64,000 bases of DNA from Pedobacter helvus (lineage in GTDB: Bacteria; Bacteroidota; Bacteroidia; Sphingobacteriales; Sphingobacteriaceae), in assembly GCF_005925325.1 (NCBI RefSeq), contig NZ_SRMP01000002.1, forward strand, positions 186,001 to 250,000, given 5' to 3'. Positions within the stretch are counted from its first letter, which is position 1, and the number at the start of each line of letters is the position of its first letter. Below the pieces are notes generated by a model. The model was not told where the DNA came from. It ran no database searches and saw nothing but the letters and a program-made list of their open reading frames with translations. This document shows, piece by piece, positions 8,439 to 17,326 of the stretch. The position numbers were made by a program, and so were the translations under genes.

Positions 8439-8619
8439 ATTGACTATACATTATGTAATTGCCGCCGCTGCATTTGCGGTTGTGTTTTGTGCATTTTACT
8501 TACTCTATTTAGATCCGGAGCGCATCAAATCTTTAGTGATTACAATTATAGGTTGTTCGCTGGTTGGCGTTGGACAACTCCTCATCATAAGGCAAAAAAG
8601 AAAGTCTGGGAATAAATGA
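8428..8619 (+). CDS. Small two-helix membrane protein
   Basis: The 63-residue frame has two hydrophobic segments (about 8-28 and 35-54) linked by LDPERIKS and a basic tail RQKRKSGNK. It starts inside the 3' end of the CapA-like gene, an overlap typical of operon partners. It ends one base before a convergent small gene. The family is not recognised; a simple inner-membrane protein with a cytoplasmic C-terminus is the best description. Confidence 0.65.
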   Translation: MKNRLTIHYVIAAAAFAVVFCAFYLLYLDPERIKSLVITIIGCSLVGVGQLLIIRQKRKSGNK

Positions 8620-8620
8620 G

Positions 8621-8806
8621 TTAAGCTACATCTTTAGTATTCTTCACCAGTCCAATTCCCGACATAAAGAAAATCAAGCCAATAATGCCTGTTACAATTA
8701 ATTCTCTATTGCCTGTACTGTGATTTACAAATCCCCAGCCGCAATAAATTAAACCAATAATACCTAAGATGGTTAAAATGGTGCCAAAAGTTCTTTTTAC
8801 ATTCAT
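8621..8806 (-). CDS. Small two-helix membrane protein
   Basis: This 61-residue protein has two membrane segments (about 6-25 and 35-54) and begins MNVKRTFGTILTILGIIGLI. A short polar loop FVNHSTGNREL joins the helices. Similar short proteins are common in Sphingobacteriaceae but lack a function, as far as can be recalled. It converges with the 63-residue gene at 8428 with one base between stop codons, and its start faces the SPFH gene. Confidence 0.65.
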   Translation of the reverse strand: MNVKRTFGTILTILGIIGLIYCGWGFVNHSTGNRELIVTGIIGLIFFMSGIGLVKNTKDVA

Positions 8807-8930
8807 GATAATTGATTAATTGAACTAATAACAGCCAGTCAGTTTTTTTGTTTTTCTTCAATCAAGAATGGTTTAATGATAGCGCTTAGTGATAATTTTT
8901 TAGTATCATTGGGTATCAAACTCAAATCAT

Positions 8931-9866
8931 ATGGATTATCTAGGTTATGGCGTACTCGTATTTGCGCTAATCATTCTCTTCAGTTCTTTTGTAACTGTTA
9001 AACAAGGTACAATTGCAGTAATCACCATTTTTGGCAAATACCAAAGGTTGTTGCGCCCAGGCTTAAGTTTAAAAATTCCATTGATTGAGGTTATCCACTC
9101 TAGAATCTCCATTCAAAATCGTTCCGTCGAGCTTTCTTTCCAAGCGGTAACTCAAGATCAGGCAAACGTATATTTTAAGGCAATGTTGCTTTATTCGGTA
9201 TTAAACCACGATGAAGAAACGATCAAAAACGTAGCCTTTAAATTTGTGGATTCGAACAACTTGATGCAAGCTTTGATCCGAACTATAGAAGGTTCCATTC
9301 GTGCTTATGTAGCTACGCAAAAGCAAGCAAATGTATTGGCGCAACGTAATGAAATTGTAGAGCATGTAAAACATCAGATTGACCAAGTTTTAGAAAGTTG
9401 GGGTTATCATTTGCAAGATTTGCAATTAAACGACATTACTTTCGATGAAGAAATTATGCGTTCGATGAGTAGGGTAGTGGCTTCTAACAACTTAAAAGCA
9501 GCTGCAGAAAACGAAGGTCAGGCTTTGTTAATTACTAAAACTAAAGGTGCAGAAGCTGATGGTAATGCGATTAAAATTGCAGCTACGGCAGAACGTGAGG
9601 CTGCGCAATTACGCGGACAAGGTATTGCTTTGTTTAGAGAGGAAGTAGCAAAAGGTATGACCAACGCTGCTCACGAAATGCAACAAGCCAATTTGGATAC
9701 TTCCGTAATTCTTTTCACGATGTGGACGGAAGCAATTAAACAATTTGCGGAATATAGCGAAGGCAACGTGATTTTCTTAGATGGTAGCACCGATGGAATG
9801 AACAATACCATGAAGCAAATGATGGCAATGCAAATGAGTCAAAAGCCATCAGCAGATAAAAAGTAG
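8931..9866 (+). CDS. SPFH domain / Band 7 family protein
   Basis: The 311-residue protein has one N-terminal membrane helix (about 5-22) and an SPFH/Band 7 domain (TVKQGTIAVITIFGKYQRLLRPGLSLKIPLIE, RSVELSFQAVTQDQANVYFKAMLLYSV). A helical, Ala/Glu-rich region follows (about 185-260, with EGQALLITKTKGAEADGNA), then a Met/Gln-rich tail. Such stomatin/HflK-like proteins form ring-shaped oligomers in membrane microdomains and often act as scaffolds for proteases. No NfeD or FtsH gene lies next to it here, so the partner is unknown. The ATG start directly precedes the transmembrane helix. Confidence 0.9.
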   Translation: MDYLGYGVLVFALIILFSSFVTVKQGTIAVITIFGKYQRLLRPGLSLKIPLIEVIHSRISIQNRSVELSFQAVTQDQANVYFKAMLLYSVLNHDEETIKNVAFKFVDSNNLMQALIRTIEGSIRAYVATQKQANVLAQRNEIVEHVKHQIDQVLESWGYHLQDLQLNDITFDEEIMRSMSRVVASNNLKAAAENEGQALLITKTKGAEADGNAIKIAATAEREAAQLRGQGIALFREEVAKGMTNAAHEMQQANLDTSVILFTMWTEAIKQFAEYSEGNVIFLDGSTDGMNNTMKQMMAMQMSQKPSADKK

Positions 9867-9874
9867 ATATTCAC

Positions 9875-9936
9875 CACCTTAGACATATAAGAACATTTTA
9901 GCTTTTTTGCCTAAGATAAACTAAATGTCTAAGGTG
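9875..9936. repeat. Perfect 12-bp inverted repeat at a convergent junction
   Basis: CACCTTAGACAT (9875-9886) and ATGTCTAAGGTG (9925-9936) are exact inverse copies, 38 bases apart. The element lies between the SPFH gene and the DUF1579 gene. It may act as a two-way terminator, although no U-tract follows either arm. Confidence 0.7.
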
Positions 9937-9946
9937 TTTCAAAATA

Positions 9947-10447
9947 CTATAAGTCAATTCTCAAGTTAATTGTCTCCACAGCTTTAGCTTCTTCGCCGGT
10001 TGGCGATATATTGAAAGCACGTAAAATAAACTGATCCGAATTGATAATTTCCAGTTCGGTACGCCAGCGCCAAGGTTCAGGCATCTCGCTGTTGCTATAT
10101 TGACCTGTTACAGAAAAACCGTTGCTGGTTTCATATCCTTCAGAAAACATGATGCCCGTACCCATGTGAAAACTATCGATCCAACTGCAGACACATTTGG
10201 TATTGCCTAAATCAAAGCCCCAAACCATTAAGCCCTCATGGGTTTTTCCGTTAATAATACCACGGTATTCGTAACGGATGAAACGTTTGTTTAACAAGCT
10301 TACAATTTTACTTGTTGTAGGAGATTCGTCTGCTAACACGTCTTTTTCAAACCAAGTACGAGTGCGGCCGTCCCAGTTGCCAACTAAACTAAGCAGTCTC
10401 AAGTGTGGGCCACCTTCTTTTGACATTTCGAATTTACTTTTGCTCAT
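9947..10447 (-). CDS. DUF1579 family protein (cytoplasmic form)
   Basis: The 166-residue protein matches the DUF1579 pattern: an opening LLSLVGNWDGRTRTWFE, a middle with FIRYEYRGIINGKTHEGLMVWGFD, a SWIDSFHMGTGIMFSEG block, and a final FNISPTGEEAKAVETINLRID. It has no signal peptide, unlike the paralogue at 15298-15945, which is a lipoprotein. The family folds as a beta-barrel of unknown function. It stands alone, facing away from the thiamine-kinase-like gene. Confidence 0.8.
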   Translation of the reverse strand: MSKSKFEMSKEGGPHLRLLSLVGNWDGRTRTWFEKDVLADESPTTSKIVSLLNKRFIRYEYRGIINGKTHEGLMVWGFDLGNTKCVCSWIDSFHMGTGIMFSEGYETSNGFSVTGQYSNSEMPEPWRWRTELEIINSDQFILRAFNISPTGEEAKAVETINLRIDL

Positions 10448-10555
10448 ATTCTAAGATACATCATAATTGCTTAATTGTAAAATTGTTATATTGTTAACGC
10501 TTGGTTAATTTTTTGAACTGTTTAATCGGTTAACTGAAAATTGTAAACTGCCAAC

Positions 10556-10598
10556 TGAAAACTTTTTACTTTTGCCTTTTTACTTTTAACTTCACCAA
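10556..10598. repeat. ACTTTTAACTT word island
   Basis: This stretch before the 10599 start is built of ACTTTTTACTTTT-like words and ends ACTTTTAACTTCACCAA. Related wording is found at 13246-13303, 54766-54800 and 55403-55428. TACTTTTG at 10567-10574 inside it fits the -7 promoter box. Confidence 0.4.
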
Positions 10599-11165
10599 AT
10601 GTCATCACATCATATTGTAAAGGAAAAGCAGGAGCCTGCATTGTATATTCATGAATTTGGAAGCTTTGACGAAGAACATCTTGGTCAGCTTTTGGAGTGG
10701 AGCCCCACGGTTATTGTCGCAGCAAGTGAATACGAAAAAGTAGTTTCTCTGGGTTTAAAAGTTGACATCATAGTTGGAAACTTGGAGGCCGGCGTGGAGT
10801 TGCAAGAGAACATCCGTACCATTCCTCAACAGAAAAAAGGAATAGAAGATGCGATGGAATTTTTGGTTAAAGAAAAGTATCCAGCAGTAAATGTGATTAG
10901 CCAGATCAGCGCCTTTGACGATTTGACTTGTTATTTGCCAGATCTGAATTTGGTGCTCTTTACGGAAAGCAGTAAACATTTTGCCATAAAAACAGGCTTC
11001 AGTGTTTGGAAACCAGCCGGGACAACCTTTTTAATTGACATTATCGCTTATTTCGAAGCAGATAATTTAATGCAGCAAGAAGAAGGAAAGTTTTTAGTGG
11101 TAGAGGATGGATTGGTTTCCTTCCGTTTTCAAGCACCTTATTTGTTTATTGGGGAGCCACTGTAA
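10599..11165 (+). CDS. Thiamine pyrophosphokinase-like protein, degenerate
   Basis: This 188-residue protein resembles proteins of Sphingobacteriaceae that carry the name thiamine pyrophosphokinase (recalled, not searched). TVIVAASEYEKVVSLGLKVDIIVGNLEA aligns in position with the substrate-binding region of that enzyme, where the usual sequence is GD(F/L)DS. Here it reads GNLEA, so both acidic residues expected to bind metal and ATP are changed. The C-terminal beta domain is present (LVSFRFQAPYLFIGEP). The protein therefore may have lost kinase activity or taken another role. It precedes a GNAT gene on the same strand with an 80-base gap. Confidence 0.5.
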   Translation: MSSHHIVKEKQEPALYIHEFGSFDEEHLGQLLEWSPTVIVAASEYEKVVSLGLKVDIIVGNLEAGVELQENIRTIPQQKKGIEDAMEFLVKEKYPAVNVISQISAFDDLTCYLPDLNLVLFTESSKHFAIKTGFSVWKPAGTTFLIDIIAYFEADNLMQQEEGKFLVVEDGLVSFRFQAPYLFIGEPL

Positions 11166-11247
11166 TACAGTAAAAAATAAAGACTTACAACTTAAAACCT
11201 ATACTTAACTAGTACCTGACCACTAATACCTGATCCCTGAAAAAAAA

Positions 11248-11772
11248 ATGATTTACCTGAGAAAAGCTAAAGAAGAAGATTTACCGATCATCAGAGCAAT
11301 TGCCGAACAAACTTGGCCTACGGCTTATAGCGATATTATTTCGCAAGAGCAGATTACTTTTATGTTAGATAAGATGTATGGCCAAGCTGAATTACGTGAA
11401 CAACTTTTGCATGGGCATCATTTTATCGTTGCATCAGAACTGAAAGAAGATGTAGGCTTTGCTGGATTTTCCGTAATAAATTCTGAAACACATACTTTTA
11501 AGCTTCATAAATTGTATGTGTTGCCTAAGATGCATGGTAAAGGTGTAGGAAAACTCTTAATGAACGAAGTGGTAAGTCAAGTTAAAGCGCAGGGTGGAGA
11601 GTTTCTGCAACTTAACGTTAATAGGAATAACAAGGCTAAAGATTTCTACGAAAAGGCTGGCTTTAAAATAAAAGAAACCGTTGACCTTGATATTGGTAAC
11701 GGTTTCTATATGAATGATTATGTGATGGAGAAAACCCTCTGTCCTGCGGACATCTCCCTAAAGGGAGAATAA
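11248..11772 (+). CDS. GNAT family N-acetyltransferase
   Basis: The 174-residue protein has the GNAT fold order: N-terminal ITYLR-like strand with KEEDLPIIRAIAEQTWPTAY, then FKLHKLYVLPKMHGKGVGKLLMNEVV (motif A, acetyl-CoA-binding HGKGVG), and FLQLNVNRNNKAKDFYEKAGFKI (motif B). The substrate is unknown; relatives acetylate amines or protein N-termini. The last residues, KTLCPADISLKGE, are not family sequence: they are encoded by the palindromic repeat at 11733-11831. The repeat has therefore replaced or extended the natural C-terminus after DYVME. Confidence 0.85.
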   Translation: MIYLRKAKEEDLPIIRAIAEQTWPTAYSDIISQEQITFMLDKMYGQAELREQLLHGHHFIVASELKEDVGFAGFSVINSETHTFKLHKLYVLPKMHGKGVGKLLMNEVVSQVKAQGGEFLQLNVNRNNKAKDFYEKAGFKIKETVDLDIGNGFYMNDYVMEKTLCPADISLKGE

Positions 11773-11831
11773 TAGAATAACGCTGTAATTCTTATACGCC
11801 CTTTTCAATTTCCCCTTTAGGGGCTAGGGTT
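11733..11831. repeat. Inverted CCCTAAAGGGA element between convergent genes
   Basis: The left half AACCCT...TCCCTAAAGGGAGAAT and the right half ATTTCCCCTTTAGGGG-CTAGGGTT are inverted relatives. The left half codes the end of the GNAT protein; the right half touches the stop of the M28 peptidase. A second complete copy lies at 25820-25899. Confidence 0.75.
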
Positions 11832-13140
11832 ACTTCAACTTCGGAATTCTACTTGGTGTATCAGCACCACTAATAATACTTACTGCACTTTTAGCAATGG
11901 CTTTAATGGTGGATAAGATATTCTCTACATCTAAAGAACTATATTCATCTTTTACCGTGTGATATAATTTATCAGAGTCGATTTGGTCGGTACTGATTGT
12001 ATGTGCAGGTACGCCTAATGCAGCTAAAGTAGCATTGTCGCTTCTGTAGAAAAGTTGTTGTTCTTTGTACGGATCTGGATGGAAAGTAAACTCTGTTCCC
12101 TCTAGATTTTTCTGCAAGATCTTACCTAAATCAGATTTGTCATAACCAGTGATGAAAGCAGTGTTTTTACCAAACTTACTGTCTTTTCCAATCATCTCTA
12201 TATTGAACATAGCGGCTACCTCATCTGGATTTAATTTTTCTGAGAAATACTTAGAACCCAACATCCCCATTTCTTCGCCCGTAAAAGCCACGAAGATTAA
12301 GGTGCGCTCATTTTTGTTTAGCTTTTTGTAGTATTTAGCCAATGCAATTACCGCTGAAGTTCCAGAAGCATCATCATCAGCACCGTTCATAATGCTGTCA
12401 CCTTCTACAGGTTTTACAATGCCCATATGGTCGTAGTGGCCAGAGAAAACAACTAGTCCTTTTGGTTTAGATTTACCCGGGATTACACCTGCCACATTAA
12501 ATAAAGGAGCTTTGGTAATGGTATTTTTTAATTCAACTTTAAAAGAAGTTTCTACTGTGTCTTTGTCCAAAACAAAAATGACTGCAGGACTTTTTTCATT
12601 TTTTAATTCAGTTTCATCTATTATAGCTTCCCTACTAATCATCGCTTTTATACGCTTAAAGGCATCGACAAACTTTACGTCAACTAAAACGAGTTGTCTT
12701 TTACCACTGCGTGAAAAAGTTCTCAATTGGCTAGTGAAGTCTTTGTTCGGATCTAACTTTATCCATCCATCGCTATTGGTTTGATCGAAAGAAATGCTTT
12801 CTCCTCTTGTAGGAAAAATAAGCAAGTTTTCCTCAGCAATTTCCTTTCCATCAACAGTTACTTTTGTGCTAGCAGGCTTCAATTTATATTTATGGAAAGT
12901 TTGGCGGTAGCCGGTTTGTCCTTCCAAGGGTTTTAAGCCAATAGAAGCAAACTCTTTTTCGATAAAAGTTGCCGCTTTATCTATACCAGGTGTGAATGTT
13001 CCACGACCTTCCATCTCATCAGAACTCAAGGTTTTGATCAAATGGTCTACATAATCTTTGGTGATAATCTTGTCAATGTTTTGTGCGCTTGCTGTTAGTG
13101 AAGCAACCGCTAATCCCATTGCGAATATTGTTTTTTTCAT
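11830..13140 (-). CDS. Secreted M28 family zinc aminopeptidase
   Basis: The 436-residue protein carries a signal peptide (MKKTIFAMGLAVASLTASAQ) and an M28 domain in its second half. Zinc ligands are visible in SGHYDHMG, NGADDDASGTSAV, FTGEEMGMLGS (catalytic and ligand Glu) and the late PAHTIST. A protease-associated-type insert lies between residues about 110 and 220. It likely removes N-terminal residues from peptides in the periplasm. The next gene upstream on this strand (13304-15133) is a secreted M61 peptidase, so the pair may act on the same peptide pool. Confidence 0.92.
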   Translation of the reverse strand: MKKTIFAMGLAVASLTASAQNIDKIITKDYVDHLIKTLSSDEMEGRGTFTPGIDKAATFIEKEFASIGLKPLEGQTGYRQTFHKYKLKPASTKVTVDGKEIAEENLLIFPTRGESISFDQTNSDGWIKLDPNKDFTSQLRTFSRSGKRQLVLVDVKFVDAFKRIKAMISREAIIDETELKNEKSPAVIFVLDKDTVETSFKVELKNTITKAPLFNVAGVIPGKSKPKGLVVFSGHYDHMGIVKPVEGDSIMNGADDDASGTSAVIALAKYYKKLNKNERTLIFVAFTGEEMGMLGSKYFSEKLNPDEVAAMFNIEMIGKDSKFGKNTAFITGYDKSDLGKILQKNLEGTEFTFHPDPYKEQQLFYRSDNATLAALGVPAHTISTDQIDSDKLYHTVKDEYSSLDVENILSTIKAIAKSAVSIISGADTPSRIPKLK

Positions 13141-13303
13141 CTTTTTATTGTTGTTTTTAATGGTGATGAAGCTGTCAAGGACGGTTTCATTTATTAAGTG
13201 TTTAGATATGAATATTGCTTATTGAGATTTATGCTCTCAACTATTTTTTTGCTTTTGAATTTCTACTTTTAACTTCACTAATTCCTTGTCTCCTAATTCC
13301 TGA

Positions 13304-15133
13304 CTACTTAACAGCACTTTCCAGCCATTTATCTCTAAAAGCTTTCATTTCTGCTGTTAAAGTTCCACCAGTATTTTCAATTGGCAAAACTTCTAAAGAT
13401 GGATTTTCTATAAAAGTTAGTTTTGTTGTTTTTTCTACTCCTTTTCGACTGTAAACCATCTCAATTGTTTCACCTGGTTTGTGTTTTTCTGTAACGGCTT
13501 CAAAATCTTTAGCAGTCTTAATCTCACTACCATCAGCTTTTAAAATTACATCGTCAATATCTAAACCAGCAATATAAGCAGGTGAGCCAATCAAAGTAGC
13601 AGGCATCATTACTTTACCTTCGTTAACTTCTAAACGACCAACGCCGCTATAGGCTTTGCCTGCATTGTCTTTACGTAAAACCAATCCGGCTTTCAATAAC
13701 AAAGATGCATAATCTTCCTTTTTGGTTGCATATACATAGTTGTTAAAAAACTGTTTAGCAAAAGCTGTATTTGTGGTAAGGCTGCCTAAGGTTTTCTCCA
13801 AATCTGAGATGGTGTAAGCAATTTCGGTTTTGCCATATGCTTTCCAAAGAGCTTTCATGTAATCGTCTAAGGTAAGGTTAAAATCTGTTCTCAAACGCAA
13901 ATCTAAAGCTAATCCAACTGCCGCTCCATAAGTATAATACGATGTAAAGATATTTCTCTGGTTGGTTTGGTCAACTGCTACGCCAGCATCGGCAAATACG
14001 GCATATCTGCTGGCTTGCACAGGAGAAAAGCTTTTAGCTCCAGGCGAATTAATAACTGAGTTAACTAAGCCACCGAACACTCTCGAAATATTTTCCAAAG
14101 TTCTAAAACCAGCTCTTTTTAAGGTTAGGTTGCCATAATATTGTGTAAAACCTTCTGCAATCCAAAGTTCGTCACTAATGTTAGATTGTGTAAAATTAAA
14201 AGGCTCTAAGGTTTTAGGACGTAGGCGTTCTACATTCCAAGCGTGGAAAAACTCGTGCGAAAAAGTACCTAACAAATTACTTTCGTAGCCTGCAATTTTT
14301 GGAGTGCGCTGCACAATTACGGTCGAATTTCTATGCTCCATCCCATCACCAGCATAAGTAGGATGCACACAGTGTAAGAAATAATAGTCGCCATAATCGA
14401 AACTTGGCAATTCACCAAATACAGCCTTTTGCTCATCTACCACTTTTTTAAGCATGTTTGCATAGTTGGTAACGGTCGTTTCGTCGTCCTCTGCATGCGC
14501 TATTAAATGAATAGTTTGTGTTTTTCCATCTGCACTTTTAACCTCAAAACTTGCTTTCTTATAGTTAGATATTTCAATAGGGCTATCCATGAAATATTGA
14601 AAATCCCTTGCATAATAAACATTATTGCCCATTGCTTTCAGTTGTGTTGCCACTTTCCAATCGGCTTTGCCTACGTAATTGAACTTTACCGTTCTTGGTC
14701 GGTTGTCCATCCCAATTGGGAAAGCAAAAACCGCAGGCGTATTCATGTGAGCATGCGTTTCGTCGAAACCAGAATAAGTGCCGTCGATCCAGTTGCCAAA
14801 AATGGTATAGGTAATTTTGATTTTACCACTAGGTTGAGCAATTTCATAAACATCGCCAGCAGGCTGTTTTAATGCTAAAGCTTTTCCATTCGCATCAAAA
14901 GCTTTGAGGTTGTAGATGTTTTTACCAAACTCATGGGTAGCGTATCTTCCAGGCGATGAACGGGCAAATCTCACTTTCAGCGGTGCATTTGCGGGCACGC
15001 TAGGGATGGTCATGCTTATTTCGGCCTCGTGGTGCACCGCGTTAGGAAAACTCACTTCATAGCTAATTTCTTGTTGCGCTTTCGCAAGCGTGGCTGCACC
15101 TAAAAGCATTGCAGCAAGTATATAATTTTTCAT
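13304..15133 (-). CDS. M61 family glycyl aminopeptidase with PDZ domain
   Basis: This 609-residue secreted protein begins with a signal peptide (MKNYILAAMLLGAATLAKAQ). An N-terminal beta domain is followed by the gluzincin catalytic domain with HEFFHAWNVERLRP (HExxH, around residue 288) and GMEHRNSTVIV just before it. The Glu ligand lies downstream in LWIAEGFTQYYG. A PDZ domain is at about 495-570 (GSPAYIAGLDIDDVILKADG). This order matches M61 enzymes, which release N-terminal glycine or alanine. The stop codon lies at the edge of an ACTTTTAACTT word island. Confidence 0.93.
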   Translation of the reverse strand: MKNYILAAMLLGAATLAKAQQEISYEVSFPNAVHHEAEISMTIPSVPANAPLKVRFARSSPGRYATHEFGKNIYNLKAFDANGKALALKQPAGDVYEIAQPSGKIKITYTIFGNWIDGTYSGFDETHAHMNTPAVFAFPIGMDNRPRTVKFNYVGKADWKVATQLKAMGNNVYYARDFQYFMDSPIEISNYKKASFEVKSADGKTQTIHLIAHAEDDETTVTNYANMLKKVVDEQKAVFGELPSFDYGDYYFLHCVHPTYAGDGMEHRNSTVIVQRTPKIAGYESNLLGTFSHEFFHAWNVERLRPKTLEPFNFTQSNISDELWIAEGFTQYYGNLTLKRAGFRTLENISRVFGGLVNSVINSPGAKSFSPVQASRYAVFADAGVAVDQTNQRNIFTSYYTYGAAVGLALDLRLRTDFNLTLDDYMKALWKAYGKTEIAYTISDLEKTLGSLTTNTAFAKQFFNNYVYATKKEDYASLLLKAGLVLRKDNAGKAYSGVGRLEVNEGKVMMPATLIGSPAYIAGLDIDDVILKADGSEIKTAKDFEAVTEKHKPGETIEMVYSRKGVEKTTKLTFIENPSLEVLPIENTGGTLTAEMKAFRDKWLESAVK

Positions 15134-15245
15134 TTGTTTAAGTTTACGATATGAAGTTAATACTTCGCTGATAAAAATGCCGGTTTGTGAGCATTTTATT
15201 ACTATGGAATTTAACCTGATGAAGAAACTCTAGTGTTTAGGCCAT

Positions 15246-15275
15246 AAAAAAGCCTATCCAATTACGAATAGGCTT
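15246..15275 (-). terminator. Terminator of the DUF1579 lipoprotein gene
   Basis: AAGCCTAT and ATAGGCTT arms form an 8-bp stem; on the minus strand it is followed by TTTTTT. It separates the lipoprotein gene from the M61 gene, so they are not one operon. Confidence 0.85.
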
Positions 15276-15297
15276 CCAATTCTTTATTAAGATGTTA

Positions 15298-15945
15298 CTA
15301 TTTTCTCACCAATCTAATCGACATCGTTTTTACTTCTTTTCCATCTTTCGTATCGTACATTTCCATTAGCTGATTGTTGTCATCCACAATGGTAAATACT
15401 TCCCTAAATGGGATTTGTTTTCCAGAAACAGCGTCTGTAGCAGTACCTTTGAAAATCATGGTTTTTCTTGCTTCATTGAAATTACCTTCGGCGTACGTTA
15501 AGCCCGTTCCCATGTTGTCTATCCAGGTACTGATATACACCTTTTTAGCATTATCGAATGCAATGGTATTCATGCCTTCAAATGGCATTCCATTCATTTC
15601 GCCTTTGTAAGTAGATTGTTGATACCTGTTTCCCAATACCATTTTGGTTTCGGCTTTAATGCCGGAACTGGTAGATGCCAAGGAACCATCAGGTGCGTAA
15701 AAAGAAATTGCAGCTTCCCAATTGCCTACAGATTTGCTTAACATCTCGTGTTCATTGCCCGGTTTCATATAATCTTCCCAGGCTTTCATCATCGTAGCTG
15801 AATCTACAGGTTTGGTTGCCGTAGTGTCGGTAGGTAGCGTAGTGGTGTCTACTGAGGTACTGTCTTTGAAGTTGTCTTTTTTTTCGCTATTACAGGCTGA
15901 GGCAAATAGTAACATTATACCTGCGGCTATCATCAAATTTTTCAT
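15298..15945 (-). CDS. DUF1579 family lipoprotein
   Basis: The 215-residue protein has a lipoprotein signal peptide (LLFASAC, Cys18) and a Thr/Asp-rich linker. The DUF1579 domain starts near residue 65 with HEMLSKSVGNWEAAISFY, and continues with NRYQQSTYKGEMNGMPFEGMNTIAFDNAKKVYISTWIDNMGTG. The end, GKEVKTMSIRLVRK, parallels the ending of the cytoplasmic paralogue at 9947-10447. It is probably anchored in the outer or inner membrane facing the periplasm. Function of the domain is not known. It has its own terminator at 15246-15275. Confidence 0.85.
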   Translation of the reverse strand: MKNLMIAAGIMLLFASACNSEKKDNFKDSTSVDTTTLPTDTTATKPVDSATMMKAWEDYMKPGNEHEMLSKSVGNWEAAISFYAPDGSLASTSSGIKAETKMVLGNRYQQSTYKGEMNGMPFEGMNTIAFDNAKKVYISTWIDNMGTGLTYAEGNFNEARKTMIFKGTATDAVSGKQIPFREVFTIVDDNNQLMEMYDTKDGKEVKTMSIRLVRK

Positions 15946-16053
15946 TCTAGTAAATTAGTTTAATATTTTGTTGATTGTCTTAATTTTAACAAGATTTTTG
16001 GTTTTTTTGTTTATCAATTGTTAAATGCGAATAACTAAGGATATCTATTTTAA

Positions 16054-17151
16054 CTAATCTTGTGCTGATGTTTGCCTTAGTTCGTCAATTCGCTGCTGCG
16101 CTCTAATTCCAACTCTAGTATCTTGTATTTGATCAGCTACGGTAATTTCCATATCACGGTCTTTATCGGATAAATGCGTTTGCACTTTTTCCTGATTTTC
16201 AATAGCATGATCGTAAGAGCCTCTCGCACTCATCAGTTTTACGAATACGGGCAAACATTCGAAGAAAATAAATAACAAACCTATAAACGTAACGGCTAAA
16301 GAAGTATTGAGGTCTTTTGTGCCATCTACATTAAAACTCAATTGACCTAGCGCCCAATTTCTGTCTGCAAAACCTGCAATATTTGCCAAACTATCTAACT
16401 GCTTAGTGGTATAAAGCTTTTCGCTCATCAATCCGTCAAACTGCTTACGTCCTTCGATAAATCTTTCGGTTTTACGCAAATCGGCAGTTAAAGTATCTAG
16501 ATTTTGCTCCCTTTGTTTCAGCTCCGCTTCTTTACGTTTGGCATAGGGGCCGTAACCCATAACCCCAGAAGTTTCAGTAGTCTTGTTGCCGAAAATCTCA
16601 TAATTCAATTTTTGTCGATCGCTTTTAATCGCTGCAGCTAATGAGTCGCGTTGTGCTTTTTGGTCGTTAAATTTTGCTATTTCAATGGTATATTTTTTAT
16701 CAAAAGCTTTGTTTAAGGTGTCGATTTTAGAGCGTTGGCTGTTCAAGTAACTTACCTTCAATTTTTCTTTGATTTCTTTATCAAATATTTTCAGTTCTAG
16801 CGGACGGGAAATCACGATACCGATCATGATAGCCAGCAAAATACGTGGCGTAGCCTGTAGTAGCTGCTTATTAGTGCTTGCATTTTTATCTAAACTGCCC
16901 ACGATGTAGCGATCCATGTTGAAAATCGCTAGCCCCCAAATTAATCCAAAAAAAATGGAAAATAACCATGCTAAATCTCCACCCTTAAAAACAAAATACA
17001 TAGCGTAGCCACCAGAAAGGGCGGCAAAAAGCCCAGTGAAAAATATAGTTGCGCCGATGCCAATATATTTGTTGTGGTCTGTCGGGTGTTTTTCGAGTGT
17101 TTCGATATGGGCTCCAGAACAAAACCAGAGGAAGCGAGAAATGCGGTTCAT
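16054..17151 (-). CDS. DUF4407 membrane protein
   Basis: The 365-residue protein fits DUF4407: it begins MNRISRFLWFCSGA, has three closely spaced membrane helices within the first 120 residues (with NMDRYIVGSLDK between the second and third), a long charged region of coiled-coil character (about 125-275), and a last helix near 285-310 (LAVTFIGLLFIFFECLPVFVK). It ends in a charged cytoplasmic tail. The first ATG (17151) is used; a TTG three codons upstream is less likely. Function is unknown; the topology would place the coiled coil on one side of the inner membrane. It is a single gene, divergent from the rhodanese gene. Confidence 0.85.
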   Translation of the reverse strand: MNRISRFLWFCSGAHIETLEKHPTDHNKYIGIGATIFFTGLFAALSGGYAMYFVFKGGDLAWLFSIFFGLIWGLAIFNMDRYIVGSLDKNASTNKQLLQATPRILLAIMIGIVISRPLELKIFDKEIKEKLKVSYLNSQRSKIDTLNKAFDKKYTIEIAKFNDQKAQRDSLAAAIKSDRQKLNYEIFGNKTTETSGVMGYGPYAKRKEAELKQREQNLDTLTADLRKTERFIEGRKQFDGLMSEKLYTTKQLDSLANIAGFADRNWALGQLSFNVDGTKDLNTSLAVTFIGLLFIFFECLPVFVKLMSARGSYDHAIENQEKVQTHLSDKDRDMEITVADQIQDTRVGIRAQQRIDELRQTSAQD

Positions 17152-17302
17152 TGTAACCAAATTAAAATAACTATAGTTAAACGACTGATAATCTCAAATG
17201 TTACAGTTGCCTAAAAATTTATTATCTGACTAGGCAAAGCGTAGAGGAAAAGTAAAATTAACGTTGGAACATTGTACGTAAATTATTTAATGCCGTAATT
17301 CG

Positions 17303-17310
17303 TATCTTTG
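17303..17310 (+). promoter_or_regulatory. -7 element of the rhodanese gene
   Basis: TATCTTTG fits TAnnTTTG; the ATG follows 16 bases later. A TTTG -33 box is not seen at 19-20 bases. Confidence 0.5.
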
Positions 17311-17326
17311 ATAAAAACACAAAGAA

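Noticed and set aside
9947..15945. The two DUF1579 genes as a recent duplication
   Set aside because: They share only family-level similarity, and one has a lipoprotein signal and linker; recent duplication is not supported.
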